Assembly: GCA_029721515.1 (NCBI GenBank)
Contig: CM056562.1
Coordinates: forward strand, 19,413,335-19,477,334
Origin: Synanceia verrucosa
Lineage: Eukaryota; Chordata; Actinopteri; Perciformes; Synanceiidae
Direction of reading: 5' to 3'
DNA: 64,000 bases
Below the pieces are notes generated by a model. That model worked only from the letters and a program-made list of their open reading frames with translations, was not told the DNA's origin and did not search any database. The translations under genes were made by a program, and so were the position numbers. This document shows positions 11,935-23,559 of this stretch, piece by piece (positions within the stretch are counted from its first letter, which is position 1; every line of letters begins with the position of its first letter).

Positions 11935-12070
11935 ATATACAGTTCTTGACAGATTTATTATTCCACCACTGTCCTAAATTAACAGTATTGCTGATTACCA
12001 TTTTTTCCTGTAATGGTTAATCCACCATTCAATACAAAAAAAACATAATTATTGTTTTTATCCATAAATC
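11935..12070. repeat. dispersed repeat, second copy
   Basis: Diverged partner of 9395-9600, just upstream of the first coding exon of sanbr. Confidence 0.45.
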
Positions 12071-12559
12071 CAACCACATCAAGAATGGTTAGTGTAGTTA
12101 GTTAGTAGCAGCCCTTAATTAATAAAATATGAATGACTTTCAAATGCAAAGTGGTATGACAAAATATGACTGTATTATCATATGTGAGGTATTATTGTAT
12201 AGTCTCACATCAGGTTTAATTGCATGTGAATTGATTGTGGCAGGATTAAGTTATTACAGTTATTATGATTTCCTACCACTAAATGCATCACAGGTCAAAA
12301 CATCCTGAAGAACATCCAAAGCTTTACTCTGAGATAATGTTAGATCAAGTCGATGATTTGTGCATTATATATAAATTTGCTGATACAGACGTATGATATG
12401 AATACATGGCAACTTATACAATATAGAAACGTATAAGTAGAAAAGTGATGCTAGCAGGCCTAGACCACCTGTCCTCCTGCTGCTGCATCAACGATGCTTT
12501 TGGGTCAAATTAAACCAGCTGAATGGCTACACGGAGGATAATTCAAACAGAAGAAGCAT

Positions 12560-13250
12560 AATATATCGTTGACATACTTAGCTGGTGTCAGAGAATCTCC
12601 TCCTCCCGTCGTCTTGTACAGTAAACCGTGCTAGTGCCGGTTTGATGTCATTGTGTGAGGATGCTGCTGATGCTGCGGTCCTCCTCTATCGGCTAACAGC
12701 GGCTACTGCTAATGCTACCTTCACGTACTCCCCGTAAAATCGTAATCACAAACTCCACACCACCACTGTAGCGCACAGTAGCCACTCAGCTCACTTAAGG
12801 CTGGGAAGTCTTGTCAGTTACTCAGTAGCAGTCAATTACGCAAGACATTAAATGAGTAAGGCGCTCTGGATTGAAATCTTTTGTCAATGCACTGTTTACT
12901 GATTAAGTTACCCTTACAACTCCATGTCGTCCATAACTTTAGTACATCCGAACAGTTCATGAAAGCAACGTTAGCTTCAATCAGCTAGCATATGAGCTAG
13001 CAAAGCAACGCTAAGTGCTTACTTATCATAGGCGTTTATGGATGTGTCAGCCCAAAATGTCATCGATAGGCTACATTGTTAATATTAAAACCCAGAGACC
13101 AAGTACGAAAGTAATTCAATCAGCAAAAAAAAAAAAAACACGTTTGGTTCGTCCGGTCGGGATATGCTAACTCGCACCGTTGTGTCATATTGCAGTAGGT
13201 TAGGCGTCCTGTTGCTAAGCGACAACTCCCATTAACCTCTCTTTAAGGTT
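12560..13250 (-). promoter_or_regulatory. sanbr: probable sanbr promoter / 5' UTR region
   Basis: This region lies between the first coding exon of sanbr and the pex13 3' UTR and is less AT-rich than its surroundings. Because sanbr coding exon 1 follows a splice acceptor at 11891-11892, at least one upstream noncoding exon must exist. This is the only space for it before pex13. No TATA box or exact start could be fixed. Confidence 0.4.
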
Positions 13251-13339
13251 AACTCTTGAGAGATTAAGTTAAAACCCCATCTATTAACAGTTAGTAACTT
13301 TATAATTCAACAGTCCACACAATGAAACCATGTTTTTTT

Positions 13340-14015
13340 AAAAATATTTATTTCCAAAATAATTATATTAAGTATTTACAAAATGACTTTCTGTGACAAA
13401 TGAAAGCGTGCAAAATGAGCCCCTCCTCATTCTGAATGAATCCAATCACATTTGATTCTCAAAGAAGACAGTGCAGATGAAGCAGCCTTCAAGTAAGGGC
13501 AAAATCCAAATACATAATTGTGTTAGCAAATAAAAATACACAGACTTTGTCCTTGTACCGTCAGTATACAGGTAACGTATGAGTGCACGTCATGAATTTA
13601 AACATTTAACTGATGCTTGTTACTGAACAATATCCAACTATTACATCTTAAATCAGACATTATGTTAAGAACAGCTGTGCACCAGTGTTCAGAGAATTAA
13701 AAAAAATTATAATTTTACAAGAAATGTAAGGATAATTTGAGACACACAGGTTCCAAACAGAACAGTACAACAAGAAACCTGTATGGAAACATTTTTGCCA
13801 TTTAACCATTATCAGAAGGTCCAGATTGTGTATAACGATTTGAATAATTATAGATAAGCATAAGAACTAAATTGAGCAATTCTTAATGGAGCAATTCTTA
13901 TGTTTCCCCATAATCAGCTGATAATTAATCACGCCGAAACACAGCACAAACACACCGACTGAGTCAAACAATGTTATGAACACACTTGCACACAGAGAAA
14001 TTCATGACACTAAAA
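13340..14015 (-). other. pex13: pex13 3' UTR
   Basis: AT-rich minus-strand sequence after the pex13 stop. A minus-strand AATAAA (TTTATT at 13347-13352) is a plausible poly(A) signal, so the transcript would end near 13330. Confidence 0.55.
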
Positions 14016-16705
14016 TCACAGGTCAGTCTTCTCGTGGATGTTTAGCATTGTGCTGGAGGGCATACTGGAGTCGGATGTTCCCACACTGAAGGAAGCTGGT
14101 GTTTCTATGTATGCTGACTCTAGCAGCTCCTCTGTAGAAATGGAGGCTGAACCGAGGTCTGCCGTGAAGCCTTGAGCAGGGTTTGACTGTGCAGCAGCAG
14201 AAAGGGTCATCTGGGAGGCCTGCATGTTCTCTCGTTGGACCTGAGCGAGCCTCTCCATCTCTGCGTGCTTTAGACCTCTCCTCTTGCCCAGGACCTTGAC
14301 ATAGTTGGCTGGGACCAGTCCTGTGGTCTGGCCATCCACACTGGCCAGCAGCCAGCCACGGACCTTGGGCTGTTGTTCTAAACACAGGGGAGAATACAAG
14401 GTCACAATCTGAGCTCATCAACATAAACACCAACTATCTCTATTGGAAAAAACACACAAGATGAGTCAAATAGCCTGTCAAAGTTTGTCTTTTGAGAGAA
14501 GCCAACCAAACAAATTGTCAGTTATGCGACAGAAAGATACATTTTGGAAAAACAGAACACATACGTTGTGCAGTTATAGATGCAACCTAATATGACTGAA
14601 AATATATAATCTTATGTTATGATCTCTTTAAATAATACATTTTCTGGAAAAGTTATATCAGGTTGTGGATAAAATAACCAAAATTGATATTAAATCAAGT
14701 AACTTTGTGTAACACTAAATCATCTGTTAAATAATTAATTTCTGTATGAGAAGACTGTTATATAATGTCCAGCAGGAGTTACTGAGGAGCTCTCACCTTT
14801 AGGGGCAAGGTTGAGCATGTCTCCAACCCTGAGTGAAATCTCCTCCTCAGATGCAGCTGAAAAGTCGTACTCAGCTCTGGCCACTACGTGGTCGTCCTCC
14901 CCGCTGGCCCAGTTAGTGTCTAAATAAAAAAACATCTTTACTTGTTACATACACCAATACTATAACATCCACTTCTCTGGTTTAGAATATGTTTTTGTTA
15001 TTCTTTTGAATAATTAAGTTTTTTAAAAAAAATAAAAACAACTACAATATATAGAGTAGCTGCTTGTCACTGAGCCACAAGACGGTACTGCACGTTTTCA
15101 TTCTAAGTAATTGGTAAAGCTGACAGTAATTGGGATTTGATGGGGGGAAAAACACCTGCAAAGTCTTTGGCCTTGCTGGCTCAAGGTGAAAGCTGCTGAT
15201 CTTAATTGCAAATATTAATGTGTGTAAAATTGAGGAAGTTCACTATCTTATCTGCAAGTACAGTTGCAAGTAAATCTTAAGTCTCACCATTTTCTTCAGG
15301 GCCAGCACTGGAGCTCAGCAGTTTCCAGATAAGGTAAGGCCCCCCCAAGACTACAGCGAAAAACAGGAGGATTGGCCAGGACTTCACAGATTGACCCTCC
15401 ATCCCAGCTCCACCCTCTCTAGATGCACTCACAGCCAGTGCATCGCTTGCACTGTCTGCCCACAAGTCATCAACCTCTGTGTCCGATCTTCGCCCCAGCA
15501 GCCTCTGTAACCGTCGGTAGAAGTATCGCAAGGTGCGTACCAGTGCAAAGGCTGACAAAACCCTGGTGAGGTGTGAACGCAGCCGTGTTAGGTGGTTGGC
15601 GACATCCAGTACAGCGCGGAAGCTGTTGTACACGGCTGAGAAGGTGGCGTCAAGCATCATACTAACTGAGGCAAAGGCCTGGACGATGCTCTCGATGGAC
15701 TGGAAAGCACCGCGGCTGCTCTCCTCAGCCTGTTGCACAAACCGGCTGGGAGCAATGTCTTCCATGTGAGGGAGGCGGCTGTACCCTCCCATGCCGTAGC
15801 CACCTCCATAGCTGTAGGGGCTGTAGCCTCCATACATGGAGCTCCCATAGGGGCTGTACGAGGAGGTGAAAGAGTTGTAGGATGGACGGTAAGCCTGCTG
15901 AGAGGGACGAGGGGGCACTGGGGGCGCCATCCTGGTCAGGACAGGAGGACCTGCTGAAGTGGAGGGGCCAGCAGTTAGGCCAAAGTTTGATGATCTGTTG
16001 GGTGAGAAGGTCACGACAAGACACATCAGTAGTATTTGATGTATTTTAATGATACAGAAGAGCATGGCTAAGATTTCAATTAACTGAAGGCCTGATGAAA
16101 AGAGAAAACTCCATTAGGCTTTAGGTTTAAGGCTATCTAATCACCAGGATATTAGAGGACGACAGTTTCCTTAAACAACCTCGTCAATGCTTCGATTATC
16201 GAACAGCAAAAACGTGATTAATGACGTGTCAAAGGCGACTCAAAATGCAATAAAGCGCAATTAAACACTACTGTATGGTTTATAGTTGATGTTTTTACTA
16301 CATTCACCCATGAGAGAGCCTGGCGAAAAACTCCTTCAATGACAATTACTCCAGGAAAATTCACATGACAGGGCCTCGCTGGGGCTAACGTTAGCTAGTT
16401 GCTTAGCTAGTACACTAGTACAACTGTCTCGTTTAAGTGGCAACATATTATGACAAATCAGTTATTAGTTGATTTATAACGCCACGACAAAGTCACCGTC
16501 ACTGTGAGATATCACCCCGCTTGTGTAAAAACTTCAGCCTTAGCTAGCAAGCAACAACAGCAGGCTAGATGACGATAAACACAGGTCTTACGATGGCGAG
16601 CTAGCTAACTTAGCCATTACAGCTACTTTACCTGTAGTTTATAGGTGCACTCATCGCTCCTGGAATCCGCCTTTCCCACGGCTTTAGCGGAGGTTGTGAA
16701 TCCAT
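14016..16705 (-). CDS. pex13: peroxisomal membrane protein PEX13, 4 coding exons
   Basis: Exons on the minus strand: 16705-16632, 15994-15288, 14919-14797 and 14377-14016, joining in frame to 1266 nt (421 residues; human about 403). PEX13 is an integral peroxisomal membrane protein that, with PEX14, docks the cargo receptor PEX5. The N-terminus starts MDSQPPLKPWERR. A Pro-rich stretch and a Tyr/Gly-rich region (about residues 70-95, with GGYSPYSYGGGYGMGGY) follow; this is the YG region known to form the selective pore phase. A hydrophobic central region (about 120-190), a clear membrane segment (SWPILLFFAVVLGGPYLIW) and a C-terminal SH3 domain (about 270-335, with ALYDF-like RAEYDFSAASEEE and GLVPANYVKVL) complete it. 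All three introns are GT-AG. The SH3 domain is split across exons 3 and 4. Confidence 0.97.
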
Positions 16706-16790
16706 AATAAATATGTCCACAAAGTGTAAAAAAAAAAAAGAATGTAAACTTTGTTCCGGATGCGTTATATCGACTTCCGTTCCGGACTCT
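16706..16790 (-). promoter_or_regulatory. pex13: pex13 proximal promoter / 5' UTR
   Basis: This 85 bp stretch between the pex13 ATG and a MITE-like element contains TTCCGGATGCG and CTTCCGTTCCGG, ETS-type GGAA cores that are common in TATA-less housekeeping promoters. The start site was not located. Confidence 0.4.
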
Positions 16791-17187
16791 TGCTGCGTTC
16801 CTGCTTTATCGGAACTCAGGATTCGGAACTGGGAATGACACCCGAGTTGACGGCGTTCAAGTAAACGAGAGGGAAAAACCAAAATGGACGCCTCAAATGA
16901 AAAGTTTGTTGTGCTTGCTCTGTCGGAATACAGAAAGCTAATGCAGCAATATGAGGTCCTCAAACACAACTGATAGGCACAAAGAAGGCGCGGAGGGTGT
17001 GTGACTGTAACTGTAACGTTTAATGCTGCAGGGCGCTGCCATCTTGAATTGTGACGCTGTGGTCAAGGGGTTGGTGAAGACTTGACGAGTTTACGAGTCA
17101 GAAATCCGACTTCGAAGGCCGTTCCAGTTGGTATTTACGATTCGGAACTCGTAAATTACGACTCACGAGGACAACACGAACGCAGCA
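16791..17187. mobile_element. non-autonomous element (MITE) with short TIRs
   Basis: The element begins TGCTGCGTTC and ends GAACGCAGCA, perfect 10 bp inverted ends. Subterminal inverted motifs also match (CGGAACTC near 16811 and TTCGGAACTCG near 17142). TCT flanks both ends, a possible 3 bp target duplication. The interior has no transposase. Superfamily is uncertain; PIF/Harbinger is a guess from the 3 bp duplication. Confidence 0.65.
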
Positions 17188-17581
17188 TCTGCCCCACATC
17201 TCCTCCTGCTGCCTTCACGTTTCCTCGTAAATTCAGTCACCTTGCGTCACAACTGGTGTAGGTGGATGAATCCAAATTGGACAGCTAAAGATACGATATA
17301 TTAACACGAATGAACCTAAATGTCACAGTTCAATTTAACAAGTCAATTTGAATTCATTCCAAATTATTCAAATAAAATGACAGAAAGATGTTGAATTTGA
17401 TTTTGTCTCCGTGTTACTGGTGATCATTACTTCTCTACTCCAGGCGGAGGCGCTGTGGGACACACAAACGCAACTGGTTCCCATGGAGACAAGGAAATAA
17501 AGAAGCAGTCATGAAGCTGCCGGAACACATAAAGATGTAGTTATTGATGGTGTTCGTGTTTTTAAACAGTAGAGAGAGAAT

Positions 17582-17586
17582 AAAAA
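17582..17586 (-). terminator. Pol III T-run terminator of 7SL copy 1
   Basis: Five T residues on the minus strand directly follow the 7SL 3' end (GACTCAGTC), the usual Pol III termination signal. Confidence 0.85.
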
Positions 17587-17881
17587 GACTGAGTCCCGCT
17601 GTATCACTCAGGCTGTGCTGCAGTGTCTATTCTCAGGCGCGATCCCACTACTGAGCGGTACGGGGGCTTTGGCCTGCTCCGTGTCCGACCTGGGCCGGTG
17701 CACCCCTCCTTAGTCGACCTGGTGGTCCCGAGCTCCCCCCGGAGCACCATATCGATACCGAACTTAGTGCGGACACCCGATCTGCATAGTCCACTGCAAC
17801 TCAGAGCTCCGGAGCTCAAACGGTCCGCCAGCCTCAGCCTCCCGGTGACTGGGATTACAGGTGCGCGCCACCGCACCCGGC
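17585..17881 (-). ncRNA. 7SL (signal recognition particle) RNA, copy 1
   Basis: Read on the minus strand, this about 297 nt sequence begins GCCGGGTGCGGTGGCGCGCA and continues CCTGTAATCCCAG and GGGAGGCTGAGGCTGG, the 5' (Alu) domain of vertebrate 7SL. It then follows the S domain in order: GATCGGGTGTCCGCACTAAG, CCAGGTCGGA, ACGGAGCAGG and AGTAGTGGGATCGCGCCTG. It closes with CAGCGGGACTCAGTC before a T run. Its length matches metazoan 7SL (about 300 nt). The RNA scaffolds the SRP, which binds signal peptides and targets ribosomes to the ER. Pol III transcription is expected: an upstream CRE and a T-run terminator are present. The open reading frames over it are coincidental. Confidence 0.96.
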
Positions 17882-17927
17882 GAGAACACCTTTCATTCAG
17901 AAACATTTTGGGATTTTTTTACGAGCG

Positions 17928-17935
17928 TGACGTCA
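17928..17935 (-). promoter_or_regulatory. CRE/ATF site upstream of 7SL copy 1
   Basis: A palindromic TGACGTCA lies 47-54 bp upstream of the 7SL 5' end. An ATF/CREB site at about this distance is known to drive the human 7SL genes. Confidence 0.85.
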
Positions 17936-19362
17936 TCACGAGGCCGACGAGTGACGAAAACAAAAACCGCATCTCCAACTTTTACGTTTGATACTGATGG
18001 GAAACAGATCAAGTCTTGAATTTTTTGTTTTATACATAGCCTACCTATTTAAATATGAATGACGTATGTACTCATCAGACTCCTAAACAGCCGACAGGAG
18101 TCTATAATCATGGAGTACCTCTTTACACACTCACTTTTTTTATTTACAATATGAACTTTACAAAATGACCACTTTAACAGCCAGGGATTTAAAAAAAAAG
18201 GACAGAAATAAACAAGAACAAACAAACAAACACGGGAACGAAATGAAAAAAAAAACCGTAAGGGAACATCAACGACACGACGTAAAGAGACAACTATCAC
18301 AGTCTTTATAAGATTTGTCCAGCATGGAGACAGTTTCCAGAGCCTTCTTGCTCTTAAGTCCATTAATAATAGGCTATTGCTTCAGTTCATTTAGAAAGGG
18401 TTCAAAACTGGGTTTGGATCAGCCCATTTCTTCTTATGTATGTGAAATTTACCAAGAAAAAGAAGTAGCTGTACAAAAAATGTAGTCTTTTTCCTTCTGT
18501 TTCTCTTCAAAACAAATAAAAATGTCTTTATCTTTTAAGTGGATTACTTGTCCAGTTTTCCCATTAATAGGCTATAGTTTTGTACACCCCTTCAAAATAT
18601 TTTAGTGTACATACAGTTATAAAACAGATGACAAATTCTTTCTTCCTCAGATCCACAGAAAACACAAGAATATTCAATATCCAGGTTAAATCTCTAGGGT
18701 TTTCTTTGCTGGATATACTGTATTTTATGCAATATTTTAAACGTAACCTCTTTGATTTTATTATTCAAACAGAATTTATCCCCAGCTAGCCAATTTTGCA
18801 TCCATTCAATATCTCCATACTTTGATGTCCAAAAATATTTTGCTGAGTGCACAGTTACAGCTAGCATGAGGCTCCTGATGAATTTATTCGAACATTTATT
18901 CTTAATAATATCATTATCTACAAGAAACAAAACTACTTATCGAATCTGTCGTAGAGACATTTGATCCTCTCATCAGCTGCAATGAATCGCTGCTGTTACA
19001 CTACAAATTCAGTCACCTTGCATCACAACTGGTGTAGGTGGATGCATCCAAACTGGACAGCTAAAGACACGATAGATTAACACGAATGGACTTAAATGAC
19101 ACAATTTAATTTAACGCAACAAGTCAATTTGAATTCATTCCAAATTATTCAAATAGAATGACAGAAAGGTGTTGAATTTGATTTTGTCTCCGTGTTACTG
19201 GTGATCATTACCTCTCTACTCCAGGCGGAGGCGCTGTGGGACACACAAACGCAACTGGTTCCCATGGAGACAAGGAAATAAAGAAGCAGCCATGAAGCTG
19301 CCGGAACACATAAAGATGTTGTTATTGATGGTGTTCGTGTTTTTAAAGAGTAGAGAGAGAAT

Positions 19363-19367
19363 AAAAA
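19363..19367 (-). terminator. Pol III T-run terminator of 7SL copy 2
   Basis: Five T residues on the minus strand immediately after the 7SL sequence, as in copy 1. Confidence 0.85.
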
Positions 19368-19662
19368 GACTGAGTCCCGCTGTATCACTCAGGCTGTGCT
19401 GCAGTGTCTATTCTCAGGCGCGATCCCACTACTGAGCGGTACGGGGGCTTTGGCCTGCTCCGTGTCCGACCTGGGCCGGTGCACCCCTCCTTAGTCGACG
19501 TGGTGGTCCCGAGCTCCCCCCGGAGCACCATATCGATACCGAACTTAGTGCGGACACCCGATCTGCATAGTCCACTGCAACTCAGAGCTCCTGAGCTCAA
19601 ACGGTCCGCCAGCCTCAGCCTCCCGGTGACTGGGATTACAGGTGCGCGCCACCGCACCCGGC
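19366..19662 (-). ncRNA. 7SL (signal recognition particle) RNA, copy 2
   Basis: Same family and length as copy 1. Over the RNA I count only two differences: G at 19500 against C at 17719 (helix 5 region), and T at 19592 against G at 17811. The Alu and S domain landmarks, the upstream CRE and the T-run terminator are all kept, so it looks functional and not like a pseudogene. The helix 5 change falls in the ACCACCAGGT motif conserved in human 7SL and makes it ACCACCACGT. Whether both copies are expressed is not known. Confidence 0.95.
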
Positions 19663-19706
19663 GAGAACACGCTTCATTCAGAAACATTTTGGGAGTTTTA
19701 CGAGCG

Positions 19707-19714
19707 TGACGTCA
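19707..19714 (-). promoter_or_regulatory. CRE/ATF site upstream of 7SL copy 2
   Basis: TGACGTCA lies 45-52 bp upstream of the second 7SL. It is retained although the neighbouring flank has lost and gained bases relative to copy 1. Confidence 0.85.
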
Positions 19715-20027
19715 TCACGAAGCGGACTTTTCCAGTTTTGAAGTCTGATACTGATGGGAAACAGATCAACTCGTGAAAAGATTATTTTATGCATATACTG
19801 TACCTCTGGAAATGTACTCATCAGACTCCTAAACGGACAGGAGTCTGTAATCATGCGGTATCTCACTCACTTCGCTTTTTTCCTTTATTTAGCCTATTGG
19901 TGTAAATGCATTCACAACCCATTCTATTTTTTAATCTTTTGATTGTGGTTCATGTTTGGATACGATTGAAGATAACTTTTTCATTTATTTTGGGAAAGAA
20001 GAAGAATAAATGGTCGCCAACTTTCCA

Positions 20028-20030
<3 letters not shown>

Positions 20031-20098
<68 letters not shown>
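20031..20098. repeat. (TA)n microsatellite
   Basis: An uninterrupted run of 34 TA units, with an accidental reading frame through it. Confidence 0.95.
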
Positions 20099-20099
<1 letters not shown>

Positions 20100-20369
20100 C
20101 ATCATGGTTATTCGATCACTGAAATACAAAAAAGACCTTTATATTGTTAAATGGATATAATGTGAGGCATGTAATACACACTTTGGCATTATGAAATGCA
20201 AATATTTGTTTCCAAAAAAGAAAAGAAAGTAAAATAATAAAACGTGCACAACATCAAAGGTAGATGTAATGAAATGTATTTACTCTCCTTACTGTAGCCT
20301 AACAAGGTCGTGATTTTTTTTCGTGATAATTTTTGATTTACACTTTATCACAAGTATTGCGCATCACCG

Positions 20370-20823
20370 GAAGTAAGCGTTATTAACGTTTGCGCCAGAG
20401 TTCACGGGCGGTAACCATTTGTGCTAACACCGTGGTTAGCATAGCTTAGTTAAGGACTACATAGCGTGCGTCGTGGTTTAAAGTAGTGTTATTGTACCTC
20501 GGCATAGTTTAAAAAATGTCGTATCAATCTTAATTCTTGACTGATTTAATGCTAATATGCTAAGTGACGATGTTTGTGACCTGGACAAAGCAGCCTTTGG
20601 GTCTGGCTAACATGCTAAATGCTAACCGACGCTAGCATGCTACTGTGCGTACATGAAGAGCTTCTAACTTCAGGAAGATGTGAGAGGACTCTCTGCCAGA
20701 GACAGCTAACCCCGTATGTGACGGAGGTGGACTGGTTTTACTGGTTATACTGGGACAGAGGGGCCGAGAGGACTGGTTCGGCCTGTACTCTGCTCTGAGA
20801 ACTTCCCGCTGCCTTTCATACAG
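20370..20823 (+). promoter_or_regulatory. possible unassigned promoter / first exon
   Basis: A moderately GC-rich patch with an ETS-like CACCGGAAGTAAG at its start ends at a good splice donor (CATACAG|GTGAGT at 20823/20824). No coding potential or family resemblance was recognised. It may be the start of a noncoding transcript or just repeat-derived sequence. Confidence 0.25.
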
Positions 20824-21049
20824 GTGAGTCACTAAACCCTCTGACTGGACTCTCCAGGTAAGAATCTCAACAACCACTTCGTTGCCTAGCAGTGCCGAGC
20901 ACCCGCATCATTTGAATGATATCCTGTTGCCAGGTAACCGCTTGGTCCTTGAGTACTTCCTGTCAATTGATGCCATTCACATCCATTGCAGCGGAAGATA
21001 AACTTGTACACACTTAAAATGTTTACAACCGTGAAGTAGTCCACATGTT

Positions 21050-21515
21050 GTTTACATGTCCACTGTTTCTACTTTGGTGAAGTTTCATTCTACTCTGGAT
21101 TATATTAGTTTCAGGTAATATTGTGGCTATTGCTTATTTTATTAGTTGCTAATCTTTTTGTTTGTTTTGTCTCTTGTGAGGTTACACGGAGTTGCAGTTG
21201 TGTACAGAATTTGTAATGTAATTGATAATCACTTCTGCATACTATTGGTTTGGATGTAGTTTGCACACTATTTGCAGTATGTCTGGCACATAAATGGACA
21301 TTTTTGTGTATTTGCACATTATTTGCTCTGTTTCATTGTATATTTTATATTTTAGGATTTACTATTTCAGGTTTAGTATGTATATTTTTTGAATAGTAAT
21401 GTCTGGATAATATCTCTTTTGTGTACTCTGCTCTTATTTCTGTATTCTGTATTTTTAACATGCCGATGCCAGTTACCTGAATTTCCCTTCGGATTAATAA
21501 AGCATCTGATAGAGA
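21050..21515 (+). repeat. LINE-type 3' tail
   Basis: AT-rich sequence with repeated TTTGCAC/TTTGCA motifs ends in GAATTTCCCTTCGGATTAAT followed by AATAAAGCATCTGATAGA. This is the typical end of teleost non-LTR retrotransposons. No reverse transcriptase is present. Confidence 0.6.
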
Positions 21516-22854
21516 CGATCTAAAGAGCAGTCACGACAGTATCTATGTAAGGGGTCTTGTCTTGTAACATTTAATGCAATCTATCAGTAGCTTAAAGATA
21601 TTAATTTAATGACAGTACCATATAGGCCTCCCTCTTTTAAAATATAACAGCAACTGATTTGACTGTTTGTTCTTTTACAGAAGTATTTTCACTTTTACTT
21701 GTGCACAATATTCTATTACTCCATGCACCTCTGCAATCAATTTACAAACAACAACCATAGTCGTGATTGTCCTTTTTCTGTAGCTACATTTCTCTTTATC
21801 GGGAAATTAAATAGCAGTTTATGCTACAAAACACTGTCAGTGAGAAAACTGAGGGTGCAGCATGACAAGATGTGTCAGGGAGAAAATCAGAAAGAGGGAG
21901 GTTCAATATGGAAAAGTAAGGTCATAACAGAAGATGATAGACATCAGATGCACAACTTGACAAATTATTTCAGTGGAAGAACAGTTGAATGACTTTTTGG
22001 CAGGTAAGATTTATGTCTCTTTGTGTTCAAACTTTCTATTCAGTCAAATGGCTTTTGAATGGCAAACAATTCTAAGAAAACAATATTCATCATTTTAAAA
22101 CAAACAGATGACACAAGTGAGATTCTTTACACAAGGTTCAGGTGTCATCCCTTCATGAAGACATTGTTATAAAAAATATCTCATGGATTTTATTTATTGC
22201 TCACAGCAAAGTAATACATTATTGCTCTTCTTTCTTGATCGCCTGCAATAGAGAGGTCAGAGGACGTTTTAGCAGAGCTTGATGGGATTGGGATTTCCCA
22301 GATAAAGGATATTCTCATTGTTGACTTGTCACAATAAACTGTGATTTGTTGTTGCTTTAACACAAAGTCTTTCTCTTTCCAATTTCCCAAATTGTTTTCT
22401 CACTCAGGCTCAACCACCATCAAAGTTCTGTGTATTTTCAAATCATTTTGTACATATTTGCATTCAATTAAATATTAGCCTAATTAAAATACAGAAAGTC
22501 TGATCACACATTTCTCCTGGATTGTTGTGCATCTGTTGCTCTCCTCTAATTGTAACATTTATTTTATGTTGCATAACTGGAACAACAAATTTAGGAAAAG
22601 AAACTGAAGCATATTGCAAACATTAGTGATTGTTTCCTGTAATATATACTTTAAGGTGGATTATTAAAACAGTTAATAGTTGCAATCAGGCTCACACACA
22701 TTGTTTTTGTTGGCTCAATGCTCTCATCGATTACTCATGTCAACTCATTTTATGTTCTTTGTATCCTCAGATGTGAATTTGAAGAAATGAGTGTTGCAGT
22801 TTCCTCTGATCTCCAGCAGAGGTCGATGCAAATCAAGAGTTATCTAATCTCTTA
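21516..22854. other. AT-rich intergenic, nothing recognised
   Basis: No gene or RNA was recognised. The short open frames lack domain features. Confidence 0.5.
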
Positions 22855-23440
22855 ATAAGATAAGATAAGCCTTTATTCATTGTTACAGAAGCAACATGAA
22901 TAGTGCAACACAATCAGTAAACAGTAGTAGAAAAATAAATGCATCAAAAATAAGTAGCGAACAAGGTAAACAAGCAACAAGCAAAAGATGTTTTAGAGAA
23001 AAAATATGTAACAGTAAAAAATGTCTTAATGAGCAGTGGACCACTGTCTATCAAACCAAACCAAAGCCAAACCAAAAAAAAATATATTCTTTGGGTGGTG
23101 AAGCTGTGTCCTACATTTATGGTAATTGACATTCAGTGGTGTCAATACATCTCATATACTCATATTTACATGAATTTGAATTTGATTGAAGATTCCCTTT
23201 ATTTATCCCACAATGGGGAAATTTAAGTTTTCTGGTTTTTTTTTTCTTTATTGCACATTACACACACATGCATTTGGTGGAGTAATGTCAGGCTAGCAGT
23301 TGGGGGTTTGGTGCCTTGCTCAGTGACACCACTGCAGTTCCCAGGAGGAGAAACTGGCTACTAGACCACGCTGTACTTGGTCGGACCTGGACTTGAACCG
23401 GCCGACCTTAGGTTCCCAGTCCCTACAGGCTGAGCTGCTG
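22855..23440. repeat. LINE/SINE-derived fragments
   Basis: AGATAAGATAAGCCTTTATTC at the start and CCCTTTATTTATCCCACAAT near 23188 are common fish retroelement ends in reverse orientation. They are followed by GGTGCCTTGCTCAGTGACAC and GGACTTGAACCGGCCGACC, a tRNA-like reversed B-box region. Related pieces occur near 54600-54840 and 62500-62600. Confidence 0.55.
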
Positions 23441-23559
23441 CCTTTGTGGTTGATTTTCTGTCAATAACTGGCACGTTTAAACTTATGTTGGAGATATTTA
23501 AACTGATCTAATTCATGTTTAAATATCTGCATATATTTACGTCACTAACATACCCGCCC

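Larger units (their letters stand above)
17229..18140. repeat. tandem segmental duplication, copy 1
   Basis: The sequence from AAATTCAGTCACC to about TAATCATG is repeated at 19005-19885 in the same orientation, offset 1776-1781 bp. The 7SL gene is nearly identical between copies, while the flank at 17930-18060 has diverged by substitutions and indels. The interval 18140-19004 between the copies is unique AT-rich DNA in which I see no gene. Confidence 0.85.
19005..19885. repeat. tandem segmental duplication, copy 2
   Basis: Direct copy of 17229-18140. It has small indels relative to copy 1, for example GCAAC added near 19117 and a shortened region after the CRE. Confidence 0.85.

Noticed and set aside
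16880..16972. ATG-started frame (MDASNEKFVVLALSEY) upstream of pex13
   Set aside because: It lies wholly inside the MITE-like element and stops after about 30 codons.
17604..17991. Open frames of about 100-122 codons over the 7SL gene, repeated at 19385-19709
   Set aside because: Their near identity reflects the conserved 7SL RNA sequence; the region matches SRP RNA from end to end on the minus strand.
20640..20877. Coding exon candidate containing TPYVTEVDWFYWLYWDR
   Set aside because: No recognised family, a stop before the donor in that frame, and no matching next exon.
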